Assembly: GCF_900109615.1 (NCBI RefSeq) | Contig: NZ_FOIX01000003.1 | Location: forward strand, 310,001-374,000 | Direction of reading: 5' to 3' | DNA: 64,000 nucleotides | Origin: Kaistella antarctica | GTDB lineage: Bacteria; Bacteroidota; Bacteroidia; Flavobacteriales; Weeksellaceae | Shown here: one piece after another, positions 15,738 through 23,409 of the stretch | Layout of the letters: every line of letters starts with the position of its first letter | Position numbering within the stretch: the first letter of the stretch is position 1 | Notes under the pieces: model-generated | What the model saw: only the letters and a program-made list of their open reading frames with translations | Told to the model about the DNA's origin: nothing | The model's database searches: none | Translations under genes and position numbers: made by a program

Positions 15738-18065
15738 ATGAAAAAATTAGTTTTACTCGCCGCCATAGCTTTATCGAGTCTGGTCATCGGGCAAGATATG
15801 GTCAATAAGCCAGTGCAGTCTTTCCAGACCAGTCAATATAAAGCCAACAAAAAAGCTTTTGTAGAATCACTGCTGGCGAAAATGACTTTAGATGAAAAAA
15901 TCGGACAACTCAATCTTCCAAGTGCTGGAGATTTTACGACTGGTTTGGCCCAAAGCTCTGATATTGGTAAAAAAATAGAACAAGGATTGGTCGGTGGACT
16001 TTTCAATATCAAAGGAGCTGAAAAAATCAGAGCCGTTCAAAAAGTTGCAGTCGAAAAAAGCCGTTTAAAAATTCCACTCCTATTCGGAATGGATGTCATT
16101 CACGGTTATGAAACGACCTTTCCAATTCCGTTGGGATTATCAGCCTCGTTTGACATGGATTTAATTCAGCAATCCGCTAGAATTGCCGCTCGAGAAGCTA
16201 CCGCTGATGGTATTTCTTGGACTTTTTCTCCGATGACTGATATTTCTCGCGAACCAAGATGGGGACGTGTTTCCGAAGGTTCTGGTGAAGATCCCTACCT
16301 CGGGAGTGAAATCGCAAAAGCCATGGTTTACGGATATCAAGGCAAGGATTTGTCTTTAAGCAATACCATATTGGCGTGTGTGAAACATTTCGCTTTATAC
16401 GGAGCTGGAGAAGCGGGTAGAGATTATAATACGGTCGACATGAGTCACCTCAGAATGTTCAATGAGTATTTTGCTCCATACAAAGCAGCAATAGACGCAG
16501 GAGTAGGCACCGTGATGGCTTCCTTCAATGAAGTCGATGGAATTCCAGCCACGGGAAACAGATGGTTACAAACCGATGTATTACGGGGAATGTGGGGTTT
16601 CGATGGTTTTGTCGTAAGTGATTACACTGGGATCAATGAAATGATCGATCATGGAATGGGAGATTTGCAGCAAGTTTCTGCTTTAGCTTTAAAAGCTGGA
16701 GTCGATATGGATATGGTCGGCGAAGGTTTTTTAACAACGCTAAAAAAATCTTTAAAAGAAGGCAAAGTAACAGAAGCCGAAATTACACTTGCAGCTAAAA
16801 GGATTCTAGATGCCAAATATGATTTAGGACTTTTTGAAGATCCTTACCGATATGGAAATGTAGCGTTGGCGAAGAAGGAAGTTTTTAGCGCAGAAAATAG
16901 AGCTGCTGCCAGAAATACTGCCGCCCAATCGATGGTACTAATGAAAAATGATAATCAGGTTTTACCATTGAAAAAAGGAGGAACCGTTGCCGTTATTGGG
17001 CCGTTGGTTAATAATTCTCTTAATATGACTGGAACCTGGAGCGTTGGTGCTGACCATGCGAAAGCAATTTCTTTGATGAAAGGATTGCAGGATAATTTCG
17101 GAAAAGAGGTCAAGTTTCTTTCAGCGAAAGGATCAAACATCGATTACAGCGAAAAACTAGAAAATATTTACGCGGCTCACGGTAAATTGACCGACCGTGA
17201 TAATCGTTCAAAAGAAGTGTTGTTAAAAGAAGCCATTGATATTGCTAAAAAATCAGACGTAATTGTTTTAGCGATTGGTGAAAGTGCTGAAATGAGTGGC
17301 GAATCTTCCTCAAGAACTGAAATTGATATTCCGGTATCCCAAGTTGATTTGTTAAATGAATTAAAGAAAACTGGAAAACCAATTGCTGTCGTATTATTTA
17401 CGGGAAGACCTCTAGCTCTAACCAATATTAAAGACACGCCGGATGCCATTTTAAATGTTTGGTTTTCTGGAAGTGAAGCCGGGAATGCTATCGCCGATGT
17501 GCTTTTTGGTAAAGTAAATCCGTCCGGAAAATTGCCAATGACCTTCCCAAGAAGTTTGGGACAAGTTCCTTTGTACTATAATCATAAAAATACGGGTCGA
17601 CCTTTAAGCAAAGAAAACACAGATAAATGTGAATATGAAAGGTTTCGTTCCAACTTTATGGATGAGTGCAACACGCCGCTTTATCAGTTCGGTTTTGGTT
17701 TAAGTTATACCCAGTTTAATTATTCAGAGATCCAAGTTTCCAATTTGAATCCAAAAGGAAATCAAAAGATTCAAGCTTCTATTAATCTTACCAATACTGG
17801 TAATTATGATGGAGCAGAAGTGGTTCAGTTGTACATCAGAGACATTGTCGGAAGTATCACGCGACCTGTAAAAGAATTAAAAGGCTTTCAGAAAGTTTTT
17901 TTAAAGAAAGGGGAAACCAAGAAAATCATCTTTGCAATTTCTCCCGAAGATTTAAAATTTTATAATAATGCTTTGAAATATGACTGGGAAGCAGGGGAGT
18001 TTGATATCATGATTGGGACCGATTCTGAACAGGTAAAAACGCAAAAAATTCAGTGGAATAAGTAA
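15738..18065 (+). CDS. GH3 beta-glucosidase
   Basis: A 775-residue secreted glycoside hydrolase family 3 enzyme. The start at 15738 gives MKKLVLLAAIALSSLVIGQ, a good signal peptide; the longer upstream frame overlaps the esterase gene and is discarded. Three domains are present: the (beta/alpha)8 barrel with MDVIHGYETTFPIPLG, FSPMTDISREPRWGR, the substrate-binding KHF and the nucleophile Asp295 in GFVVSDYTG; the alpha/beta sandwich with VAVIGPLVNN and ESAEMSGESSSR; and a C-terminal fibronectin-III-like domain (PLYQFGFGLSYTQF, EVVQLYIRDIVGSITRPVKELKGF). It should hydrolyse oligosaccharides from the non-reducing end in the periplasm. GH3 enzymes of this group include the Bacteroides sophoro-oligosaccharide beta-glucosidase, which fits the GH144 neighbours. 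Last gene of the PUL. Confidence 0.95.
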   Translation: MKKLVLLAAIALSSLVIGQDMVNKPVQSFQTSQYKANKKAFVESLLAKMTLDEKIGQLNLPSAGDFTTGLAQSSDIGKKIEQGLVGGLFNIKGAEKIRAVQKVAVEKSRLKIPLLFGMDVIHGYETTFPIPLGLSASFDMDLIQQSARIAAREATADGISWTFSPMTDISREPRWGRVSEGSGEDPYLGSEIAKAMVYGYQGKDLSLSNTILACVKHFALYGAGEAGRDYNTVDMSHLRMFNEYFAPYKAAIDAGVGTVMASFNEVDGIPATGNRWLQTDVLRGMWGFDGFVVSDYTGINEMIDHGMGDLQQVSALALKAGVDMDMVGEGFLTTLKKSLKEGKVTEAEITLAAKRILDAKYDLGLFEDPYRYGNVALAKKEVFSAENRAAARNTAAQSMVLMKNDNQVLPLKKGGTVAVIGPLVNNSLNMTGTWSVGADHAKAISLMKGLQDNFGKEVKFLSAKGSNIDYSEKLENIYAAHGKLTDRDNRSKEVLLKEAIDIAKKSDVIVLAIGESAEMSGESSSRTEIDIPVSQVDLLNELKKTGKPIAVVLFTGRPLALTNIKDTPDAILNVWFSGSEAGNAIADVLFGKVNPSGKLPMTFPRSLGQVPLYYNHKNTGRPLSKENTDKCEYERFRSNFMDECNTPLYQFGFGLSYTQFNYSEIQVSNLNPKGNQKIQASINLTNTGNYDGAEVVQLYIRDIVGSITRPVKELKGFQKVFLKKGETKKIIFAISPEDLKFYNNALKYDWEAGEFDIMIGTDSEQVKTQKIQWNK

Positions 18066-18165
18066 TATAGAAAGTATCCATTGAAGGTTCATCCAAAATA
18101 GTGAAAGTGGTTTTTTTAGTCCGTTTATTATTATTATTTTTGGGGCACTAAATAAAAAATTTATA

Positions 18166-19686
18166 ATGAGAGAAAAATTCATTAGGTGGGGCCTAGTACT
18201 TCTGGTGATAACGTGGGTAATATCAATATTGATAAAAACGCACTATTGGATTCCGATTCTGCTTACTTGTATTTACGCTTTGGGACTGTATAATAGTTAC
18301 CAGACCAAACATGCTATTCTTCGTAACTTCCCGGTATTAGGTTATTTCAGATATTTCTTCGAAGAAATCTCACCAGAAATGCAACAATATTTCATTGAGA
18401 GAGAGACCGACGGAAAACCTTTCCCACGGAACGAACGTTCTGCGGCCTACAGAAGAGCTAAAAACATTAGTGATACAGTGCCTTTCGGGACACAACTCGA
18501 AATTAATAATAGAAAATACGAAGGAATAAAACATTCCATCTATGCGAAGTCAGCTTCCGAAGAATTACCAACAGTATGGTTGGGTGGCGACCAATGTACC
18601 CAAAAGTATCACGCTTCTATTTTTAATATCTCAGCAATGAGTTTTGGATCTTTAAGTGATCGTGCTCAGATGGCACTTAATCGTGGCGCAAAAAAGGGAG
18701 GTTTCTTCCATAATACGGGAGAAGGTGGAATTTCGCCTTACCACTTAGAAGGTGGTGATTTATGCTGGCAGATTGGAACCGGATATTTCGGTTGTAGAGA
18801 TGATAACGGTCGATTTTCACCGGAAATATTTACCAAAAATGTTTCTATTCCTGCAGTAAAATTGATTGAAATAAAACTGTCTCAAGGTGCAAAACCAGGA
18901 CACGGTGGTGTTTTACCAGGTTCTAAGAATACGCCAGAAATTGCGGCTATTCGCCACGTACAACCTGGAATGACCATAATTTCTCCGCCCTCGCATTCTG
19001 CTTTTGCTGATGCTGCAGGCTTATTAAAATTTGTAAAAGAACTGAGAGATTTGTCAGGTGGGAAACCAGTTGGTTTCAAATTATGTATCGGTGATACCAG
19101 AGAGTTCGAAGAAATTTGTGCTCAGATGAATGTCCTTAAAATCTATCCAGATTTTATTACCATCGATGGAGCCGAAGGTGGCACAGGAGCTGCGCCGCCA
19201 GAATTCTCTGATGGAGTTGGGATGCCATTAGAACCTGCTTTAATTTTCGTTAATAGAACTTTAAATAATTTCAACGTTAGAGATAAATTGAAAGTTATTG
19301 CAAGTGGTAAAGTATTGACATCGCTTGATATTCTACGAGCCATTGCGATGGGAGCCGATATGTGTAATAACGCACGTGGATTTATGTTCGCTTTAGGTTG
19401 TATTCAGGCTTTAAGATGTAATACCAATACTTGTCCGACTGGAGTAGCCACTCAAGATAAAATGTTGATTAAGGGATTAGACGTTACCGATAAGAGTGAA
19501 AGAGTATATCACTTCCACAAAAACACCTTGCGTACCTGTAATGAGCTTATTGGAGCTGCTGGTAAATCGTCTTACAATCAAGTTGATGCAAGCATGTTTA
19601 TGCGCGGAGATGAATTCGAACATCTGGCCGATTACTACTTCCCGGATATTTTAGGAAATGTAAAAACACCAGTTGCGAAATATTAA
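18166..19686 (+). CDS. FMN-binding glutamate-synthase-like membrane protein
   Basis: A 506-residue protein with two N-terminal membrane segments (about residues 5-50), then the FMN-binding domain of glutamate synthase (GltB central domain). Landmarks: ISAMSFGSLSDRAQMALNRG, FFHNTGEGGISPYHL, SQGAKPGHGGVLPG, SPPSHSAFADAAGL, ITIDGAEGGTGAAPPEF, VIASGKVLTSLDILRAIAMGAD and the cluster-type cysteines of GCIQALRCNTNTCPTGVATQ. The glutaminase domain and the GXGXR domain of true GltB are missing, so it cannot be a complete glutamate synthase. Such stand-alone proteins are widespread in Bacteroidota with no settled reaction. It is a single gene followed by a clear terminator. Confidence 0.92.
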   Translation: MREKFIRWGLVLLVITWVISILIKTHYWIPILLTCIYALGLYNSYQTKHAILRNFPVLGYFRYFFEEISPEMQQYFIERETDGKPFPRNERSAAYRRAKNISDTVPFGTQLEINNRKYEGIKHSIYAKSASEELPTVWLGGDQCTQKYHASIFNISAMSFGSLSDRAQMALNRGAKKGGFFHNTGEGGISPYHLEGGDLCWQIGTGYFGCRDDNGRFSPEIFTKNVSIPAVKLIEIKLSQGAKPGHGGVLPGSKNTPEIAAIRHVQPGMTIISPPSHSAFADAAGLLKFVKELRDLSGGKPVGFKLCIGDTREFEEICAQMNVLKIYPDFITIDGAEGGTGAAPPEFSDGVGMPLEPALIFVNRTLNNFNVRDKLKVIASGKVLTSLDILRAIAMGADMCNNARGFMFALGCIQALRCNTNTCPTGVATQDKMLIKGLDVTDKSERVYHFHKNTLRTCNELIGAAGKSSYNQVDASMFMRGDEFEHLADYYFPDILGNVKTPVAKY

Positions 19687-19718
19687 TATTTCTTAATAGA
19701 ACGCAATTCTATAAATAG

Positions 19719-19750
19719 AAAACTTCAGATTAATTTCTGAAGTTTTTTTA
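19719..19750 (+). terminator. Intrinsic terminator after the glutamate-synthase-like gene
   Basis: 10-bp perfect stem AAAACTTCAG / CTGAAGTTTT with an 8-nt AT-rich loop, running into a T tract. It lies 32 nt after the stop codon. The remaining gap to rplI (about 350 nt) carries no convincing gene but holds the palindrome, the heptamer array and the rplI terminator listed separately. Confidence 0.85.
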
Positions 19751-19906
19751 TGATTAATTTATCGATTGGATTTATAAAGTATTTTGGCTTAGAAGAACTT
19801 AAAGAATGAAATGATTGAAACGACACCATCAGCGAGTGGAGTATCTCTTTCTAATTAGGGTCTTTTTGAAGTGGTATTGGCCTTCTGTTAAACTCTAATT
19901 AAAATC

Positions 19907-19939
19907 AACCTTGTCAAGGTTTAAAACCTTGACAAGGTT
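19907..19939. repeat. REP-like double palindrome
   Basis: A perfect 16-nt inverted repeat with a 1-nt spacer; each arm is itself the palindrome AACCTTGTCAAGGTT (second copy with A at the centre). The nested layout is typical of REP-type elements dispersed by RAYT transposases, but no such transposase lies in the window. Confidence 0.7.
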
Positions 19940-19980
19940 AGGCAAGATTACTTTCTCAGGATTCTTTATGTTTTAAATTT

Positions 19981-20022
19981 CACCATTCACCATTCACCAT
20001 TCACCATTCACCATTCACCATT
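19981..20022. repeat. Heptanucleotide tandem repeat, six units of CACCATT
   Basis: Six perfect head-to-tail copies of CACCATT, followed by a degenerate CAAAATT. It is intergenic, about 25 nt before the rplI terminator. A related heptamer (AACCATC) is found inside trpF. Copy number is likely variable between strains. Confidence 0.9.
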
Positions 20023-20045
20023 CAAAATTCCCCTTCCCTTTAAAC

Positions 20046-20086
20046 CAAAAAAAATCCGCTATCAACTAAATGATAACGGATTTTAA
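20046..20086 (-). terminator. Intrinsic terminator of rplI
   Basis: On the minus strand AATCCGTTATCA pairs with TGATAGCGGATT (12 bp, one G-T pair) around a 6-nt loop and is followed by a run of T. It lies 16 nt after the rplI stop and ends the ribosomal operon. Confidence 0.85.
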
Positions 20087-20101
20087 ATATTTCAAAAACT
20101 C

Positions 20102-20632
20102 TTAGGCTTCTTCAGCTGGAGTTTCTTCTTCCGTAGCAACTGCTTTAGGTTTCGCAACTGGTTTCGGAGCTTCTACCACTGGTGGAGCATCAGAAACAAT
20201 TTCGAATTCATAACTGTACTCTACATCTCTGTGAAGTCTAATTACGGCAGTAGATTTACCAGTTCTCTTAATGTTGTTCCCTGGAATCTTGATGTATTTT
20301 TTGTCAACTTGCACCCCTACTTTAGATAATTCTTCAGAAAGATTAGCATTGTTGATTGAACCAAACAATTTGTCACCTGAACCAACTTTGGTTGCAATAG
20401 TGATATTTGTTTTCTTCAATTGTTCTACGATTGCATTTGCAGCCGCAACTAATTTAGCTTCTTCGTCTTTTCTAGCTTCAAGAGTTTCTGCTAAAGAGGC
20501 TTTGTTTTTTGGCGTAGCCAAAAGCGCTAAACCTTGTGGTAACAAGAAGTTTCTTGCATAACCAGGCTTTACACTTACTGTATCAAACTCAAGTCCTAAG
20601 TTTTCTACGTCTTTTTTTAGGATAATGTCCAT
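20102..20632 (-). CDS. rplI: 50S ribosomal protein bL9
   Basis: bL9, a 176-residue large-subunit protein that binds 23S rRNA at the base of the L1 stalk. The N-terminal domain starts MDIILKKDVENLGLEFDTVSVKPGYARNFLLPQGLA-like, with the GxxxVxVKxGYARNFLxP signature; the connecting helix (about 45-75) and the C-terminal domain (GKLFGSI-like KLFGSINNANLSEEL) follow. The usual family length is about 147-150, and here a disordered tail of about 28 residues rich in Pro, Ala, Lys and Glu is added. Third gene of rpsF-rpsR-rplI but separated from rpsR by 146 nt that contain a strong terminator. Confidence 0.97.
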   Translation of the reverse strand: MDIILKKDVENLGLEFDTVSVKPGYARNFLLPQGLALLATPKNKASLAETLEARKDEEAKLVAAANAIVEQLKKTNITIATKVGSGDKLFGSINNANLSEELSKVGVQVDKKYIKIPGNNIKRTGKSTAVIRLHRDVEYSYEFEIVSDAPPVVEAPKPVAKPKAVATEEETPAEEA

Positions 20633-20722
20633 TGTTGTTGTCCGTTTTTGTTTTAGAAAAAGAGAATTTCTTATATCTAAAAATCGTTAGAATTAATTTT
20701 ATAAATCAGCAACAAAAGTTTT

Positions 20723-20756
20723 AAAAAAGAAACTTAATCGAAATTAAGTTTCTCTC
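20723..20756 (-). terminator. Strong hairpin with T tract between rpsR and rplI
   Basis: On the minus strand an 11-bp perfect stem AGAAACTTAAT / ATTAAGTTTCT with a 4-nt loop is followed by TTTTTT. It looks like a full intrinsic terminator just after rpsR, so rplI is either expressed by read-through or from its own promoter in the 90 nt before it. Confidence 0.8.
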
Positions 20757-20778
20757 TTTATTCTTTTATCTATTGGTC

Positions 20779-21081
20779 TTATTTCAAAAGATCCGCCACG
20801 TAAGGCATCATTGACAAGTGTCTAGCTCTTTTGATCGCTGCAGATACTTTTCTTTGGTATTTCAAAGAAGTTCCTGTATATCTTCTTGGTAAAATTTTAC
20901 CTTGTTCGTTCACAAACTGAAGAAGGAAGTTAGGATCTTTATAATCAACATGTTTGATTCCGAATTTTTTGAATCTACAGTATTTCTTATCAGATTTTGT
21001 ATTAATGTCAAGCGGAGTTAAAAATCTCACTTCAGATTCTCCTCCTGCTGAGGCTTGTTTAGCCATATCATCTATTGCCAT
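20779..21081 (-). CDS. rpsR: 30S ribosomal protein bS18
   Basis: bS18, 100 residues, a small-subunit platform protein that binds 16S rRNA together with bS6. Signatures: [60 protein letters not shown] and the C-terminal [18 protein letters not shown]. The N-terminal stretch [17 protein letters not shown] is the flavobacterial extension. It lies 26 nt after rpsF, the usual partner order. Confidence 0.98.
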   Translation of the reverse strand: MAIDDMAKQASAGGESEVRFLTPLDINTKSDKKYCRFKKFGIKHVDYKDPNFLLQFVNEQGKILPRRYTGTSLKYQRKVSAAIKRARHLSMMPYVADLLK

Positions 21082-21107
21082 GTCTTTTCTTGTTTTAAGG
21101 GTTAAAA

Positions 21108-21449
21108 TTAAACTTTCGCAGTTTTCACTTTCGTTCTTCTTGTTACCGCATACTCGATCGCGTGTTTGTCAAGTTTTGTAGTAAGGTAACGGATTACTCT
21201 TTCGTCACGTTTGTACGCAAGTTCTAAATCTGCTACTACAGTTCCTTCACCTTTGAATTCGATCAAAGTGTAGAATCCATTCTTTTTTAATTGAATTGGA
21301 TACGCCAATTTTTTTAGTCCCCAGTTTTCTTTGGCAACGATTTCGCAATTGTTTGAAGTCAATAAGTCTTCGAATTTTTTTACTGCTTCCTCCACCTGTG
21401 CGTCAGATAGAACGGGAGTTAAAATGAAAACAGTTTCGTAATTGTTCAT
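21108..21449 (-). CDS. rpsF: 30S ribosomal protein bS6
   Basis: bS6, 113 residues, first gene of the operon. It begins [20 protein letters not shown] and contains [21 protein letters not shown] and the strand [23 protein letters not shown], all standard bS6 landmarks. Binds bS18 in the 30S platform. In several phyla the S6:S18 complex represses its own leader; I could not recognise that leader motif here. Confidence 0.98.
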   Translation of the reverse strand: MNNYETVFILTPVLSDAQVEEAVKKFEDLLTSNNCEIVAKENWGLKKLAYPIQLKKNGFYTLIEFKGEGTVVADLELAYKRDERVIRYLTTKLDKHAIEYAVTRRTKVKTAKV

Positions 21450-21483
21450 AATGTTAATTAATATTGTTAATTATTTCGAGGTG

Positions 21484-21514
21484 CAAAAATATAACTTCTT
21501 TTCTTAACATGCAA
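21484..21514 (-). promoter_or_regulatory. Promoter of the rpsF-rpsR-rplI operon
   Basis: On the minus strand TTG is followed after 20 nt by TATTTTTG, matching the Bacteroidota -33/-7 consensus. It lies about 35-65 nt before the rpsF start codon. Confidence 0.6.
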
Positions 21515-21741
21515 GAAAACGAATGGATTAAACCTGATTTTTATACGATAGAGCCTAAGAAATTACTTATTTAGACAGTAAGTTATTATAGATTAACTTA
21601 TATTTTGAACTCAGATTCAATTCTGCCAATGATCGCTTATCTTTCCCATTACAGAAAGTTGCCGTTATCATGAATTACTTATTGTCGATTTTGGAAATAT
21701 TTAATTGTTAAATAAACTTTTCCCTTACTAAATTCATTACA

Positions 21742-23070
21742 TCATTCTGACTTTAACCAACTTTTTAATTTTTGTAAAGCCGCTTCTCGGGTAGCTGAAT
21801 CAAAATCTTTTAATTTGGTAGAATGACTGGAATTTTTCAATACTAATTTCAAATTGTCTTTATCTTTGGGAAAAGGAATAGGACAGCAAATTCCCCAAGG
21901 ATCGGTATCACCTATAATTAACATAAAATGCTCCATGTCCGTGGCTGCCCACTGCTGTTGTCCCTGACGAAAAGTTGGGTCAAAATTCGTTTTCTCGTCC
22001 GCAAAAAATGAAAGTGGATAATCTTTGTTTTTTAAATATTTCGCGAATGGTCTTTCATCATAACCATAATATCCGCCTTCAGAAAAAGCTTGATAGAGAT
22101 GCGTTTTACTTCTCTGTTCCAAAGCGCTTAAATCTAAAAAATAAACGAGCTTATCCTGTAATGTTATTAACGAAGTTTCTGGCTGGATGCCCATTTCCCG
22201 AAGCTCTTTATCGTTTGTCGTCAGCTGTTTTGTTAATGAATCATAATTGCCAAAGGTTTGCCATAACCAAGCATCCAAATCCAGAACAGCATAGTCAAAC
22301 ATTGTTTCTGCATCATAAGTTCCATAATCTATATTGAATAATTTTTGCACCTTTTCATTGAATTTGATAAAAGCAGGTAATAATCGCTTCTTATTCTTTA
22401 AAAGATAGAGTTGATCCTGAAATATTTTTTTTCCATCTTCTGTACTTCTTTGTGTAGCGATATAATTCTGAAAACGGATGTCTTCTGCCGCAAGTGTCGT
22501 CGAAATACCATACGCAACAGTTGCCTCTACATCATTTGGATAATAATATTTGTAGGCGAAAACAGCATCACCACCTTTGCTGTGTCCAGTTGCTATCCAT
22601 TTCTTTGGAAATATAGTATTAAGTTTTTTCCTGATATAATGAAAGTCATCACTGGTTTGCTTATAAGTCAAATATTTGAGGGACGTAGAATCTGGAATTG
22701 ATTTACCAAAATAGCGATGCTCCACGATAATTTGATTGGCATCGAGCAGTTGGGTAAGTTCAGTTTTATAGGTGATCTTTTCCTGAAAAGGATAAAAGCC
22801 ATAAGGACCAGATTCCATGACCACGGGAGCTGAGTCATCATTGAAACCTAATAAAATTCTATTTAAAAAAGTTCCTTTTGTAGGATCATTGTGATCGATC
22901 AGCTGTGGAATATTAATTCTATAATATTCTCTGTAAGCACTTGAGTCTACATAAATGACATTTTCTTGCCCAAATAATTTTTGAAGTTTTGGCAATAAAC
23001 TCTGTGCCTTCATCAACGGTAAAATCAGAAATATTCCGAGGACGGTTAGGAAATGTTTTTTAGATTTCAT
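21742..23070 (-). CDS. Secreted S37-family serine peptidase (tripeptidyl aminopeptidase-like)
   Basis: A 442-residue secreted alpha/beta-hydrolase resembling peptidase family S37 (Streptomyces PS-10 tripeptidyl aminopeptidase). A signal peptide ends ...LMKAQS. Family features: RILLGFNDDSAPVVMESGPYGF, the IVEHRYFGKSIP segment, nucleophile Ser164 in ATGHSKGGDAVFAYKYY, and a late SHSTKLKDF that can supply the catalytic His; the acid is probably in GDTDPWG. It should release short N-terminal peptides from proteins outside the cell or in the periplasm. Isolated gene, no operon partners. Confidence 0.82.
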   Translation of the reverse strand: MKSKKHFLTVLGIFLILPLMKAQSLLPKLQKLFGQENVIYVDSSAYREYYRINIPQLIDHNDPTKGTFLNRILLGFNDDSAPVVMESGPYGFYPFQEKITYKTELTQLLDANQIIVEHRYFGKSIPDSTSLKYLTYKQTSDDFHYIRKKLNTIFPKKWIATGHSKGGDAVFAYKYYYPNDVEATVAYGISTTLAAEDIRFQNYIATQRSTEDGKKIFQDQLYLLKNKKRLLPAFIKFNEKVQKLFNIDYGTYDAETMFDYAVLDLDAWLWQTFGNYDSLTKQLTTNDKELREMGIQPETSLITLQDKLVYFLDLSALEQRSKTHLYQAFSEGGYYGYDERPFAKYLKNKDYPLSFFADEKTNFDPTFRQGQQQWAATDMEHFMLIIGDTDPWGICCPIPFPKDKDNLKLVLKNSSHSTKLKDFDSATREAALQKLKSWLKSE

Positions 23071-23334
23071 AGCATAAAATTAATATTAAACCTTCGTCAT
23101 GATTCTTGTGTTGAATAGCAAAAACTTCAATTTTTCAACAGCGAATAAAGATACAAAACCTTGACATTCTAAAAACAAAATACAAAAGAAACATAAATAT
23201 TTGACTGGATATTTTAGTATTTTAAAACATGTTTTACTGCTTAAATAGTATCGTCTGAAAACTAGGAAGCACTGTCCTAATTCTGGTCCCGATCGAAACG
23301 ACATGCTTTTTTAAGGAGGAACGATGAAAAAAAG

Positions 23335-23356
23335 ACCTGCCTGTCGGCACACAGGT
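23335..23356. repeat. Degenerate CCTGCC/GGCAGG-type palindrome
   Basis: ACCTG and CAGGT flank a CCTGTCGGCACA core, a decayed version of the CCTGCCTGCCGGCAGGCAGG type of palindrome common between flavobacterial genes. It sits just past the ClC channel stop. The rest of the 339-nt gap (23071-23409) shows nothing I can support. Confidence 0.45.
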
Positions 23357-23409
23357 ATAGTGGAGAGCGGGTGTGAATGGGTAAGAAAAAACGGTTTTGT
23401 GGCTCCTGA

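Noticed and set aside
19981..20022. Heptamer array considered as a CRISPR
   Set aside because: Units are contiguous with no spacers and no cas genes are near.
21567..21671. A 34-codon minus-strand frame in the gap between rpsF and the S37 peptidase
   Set aside because: No signal, domain or neighbour relation; short AT-rich gaps give such frames by chance.
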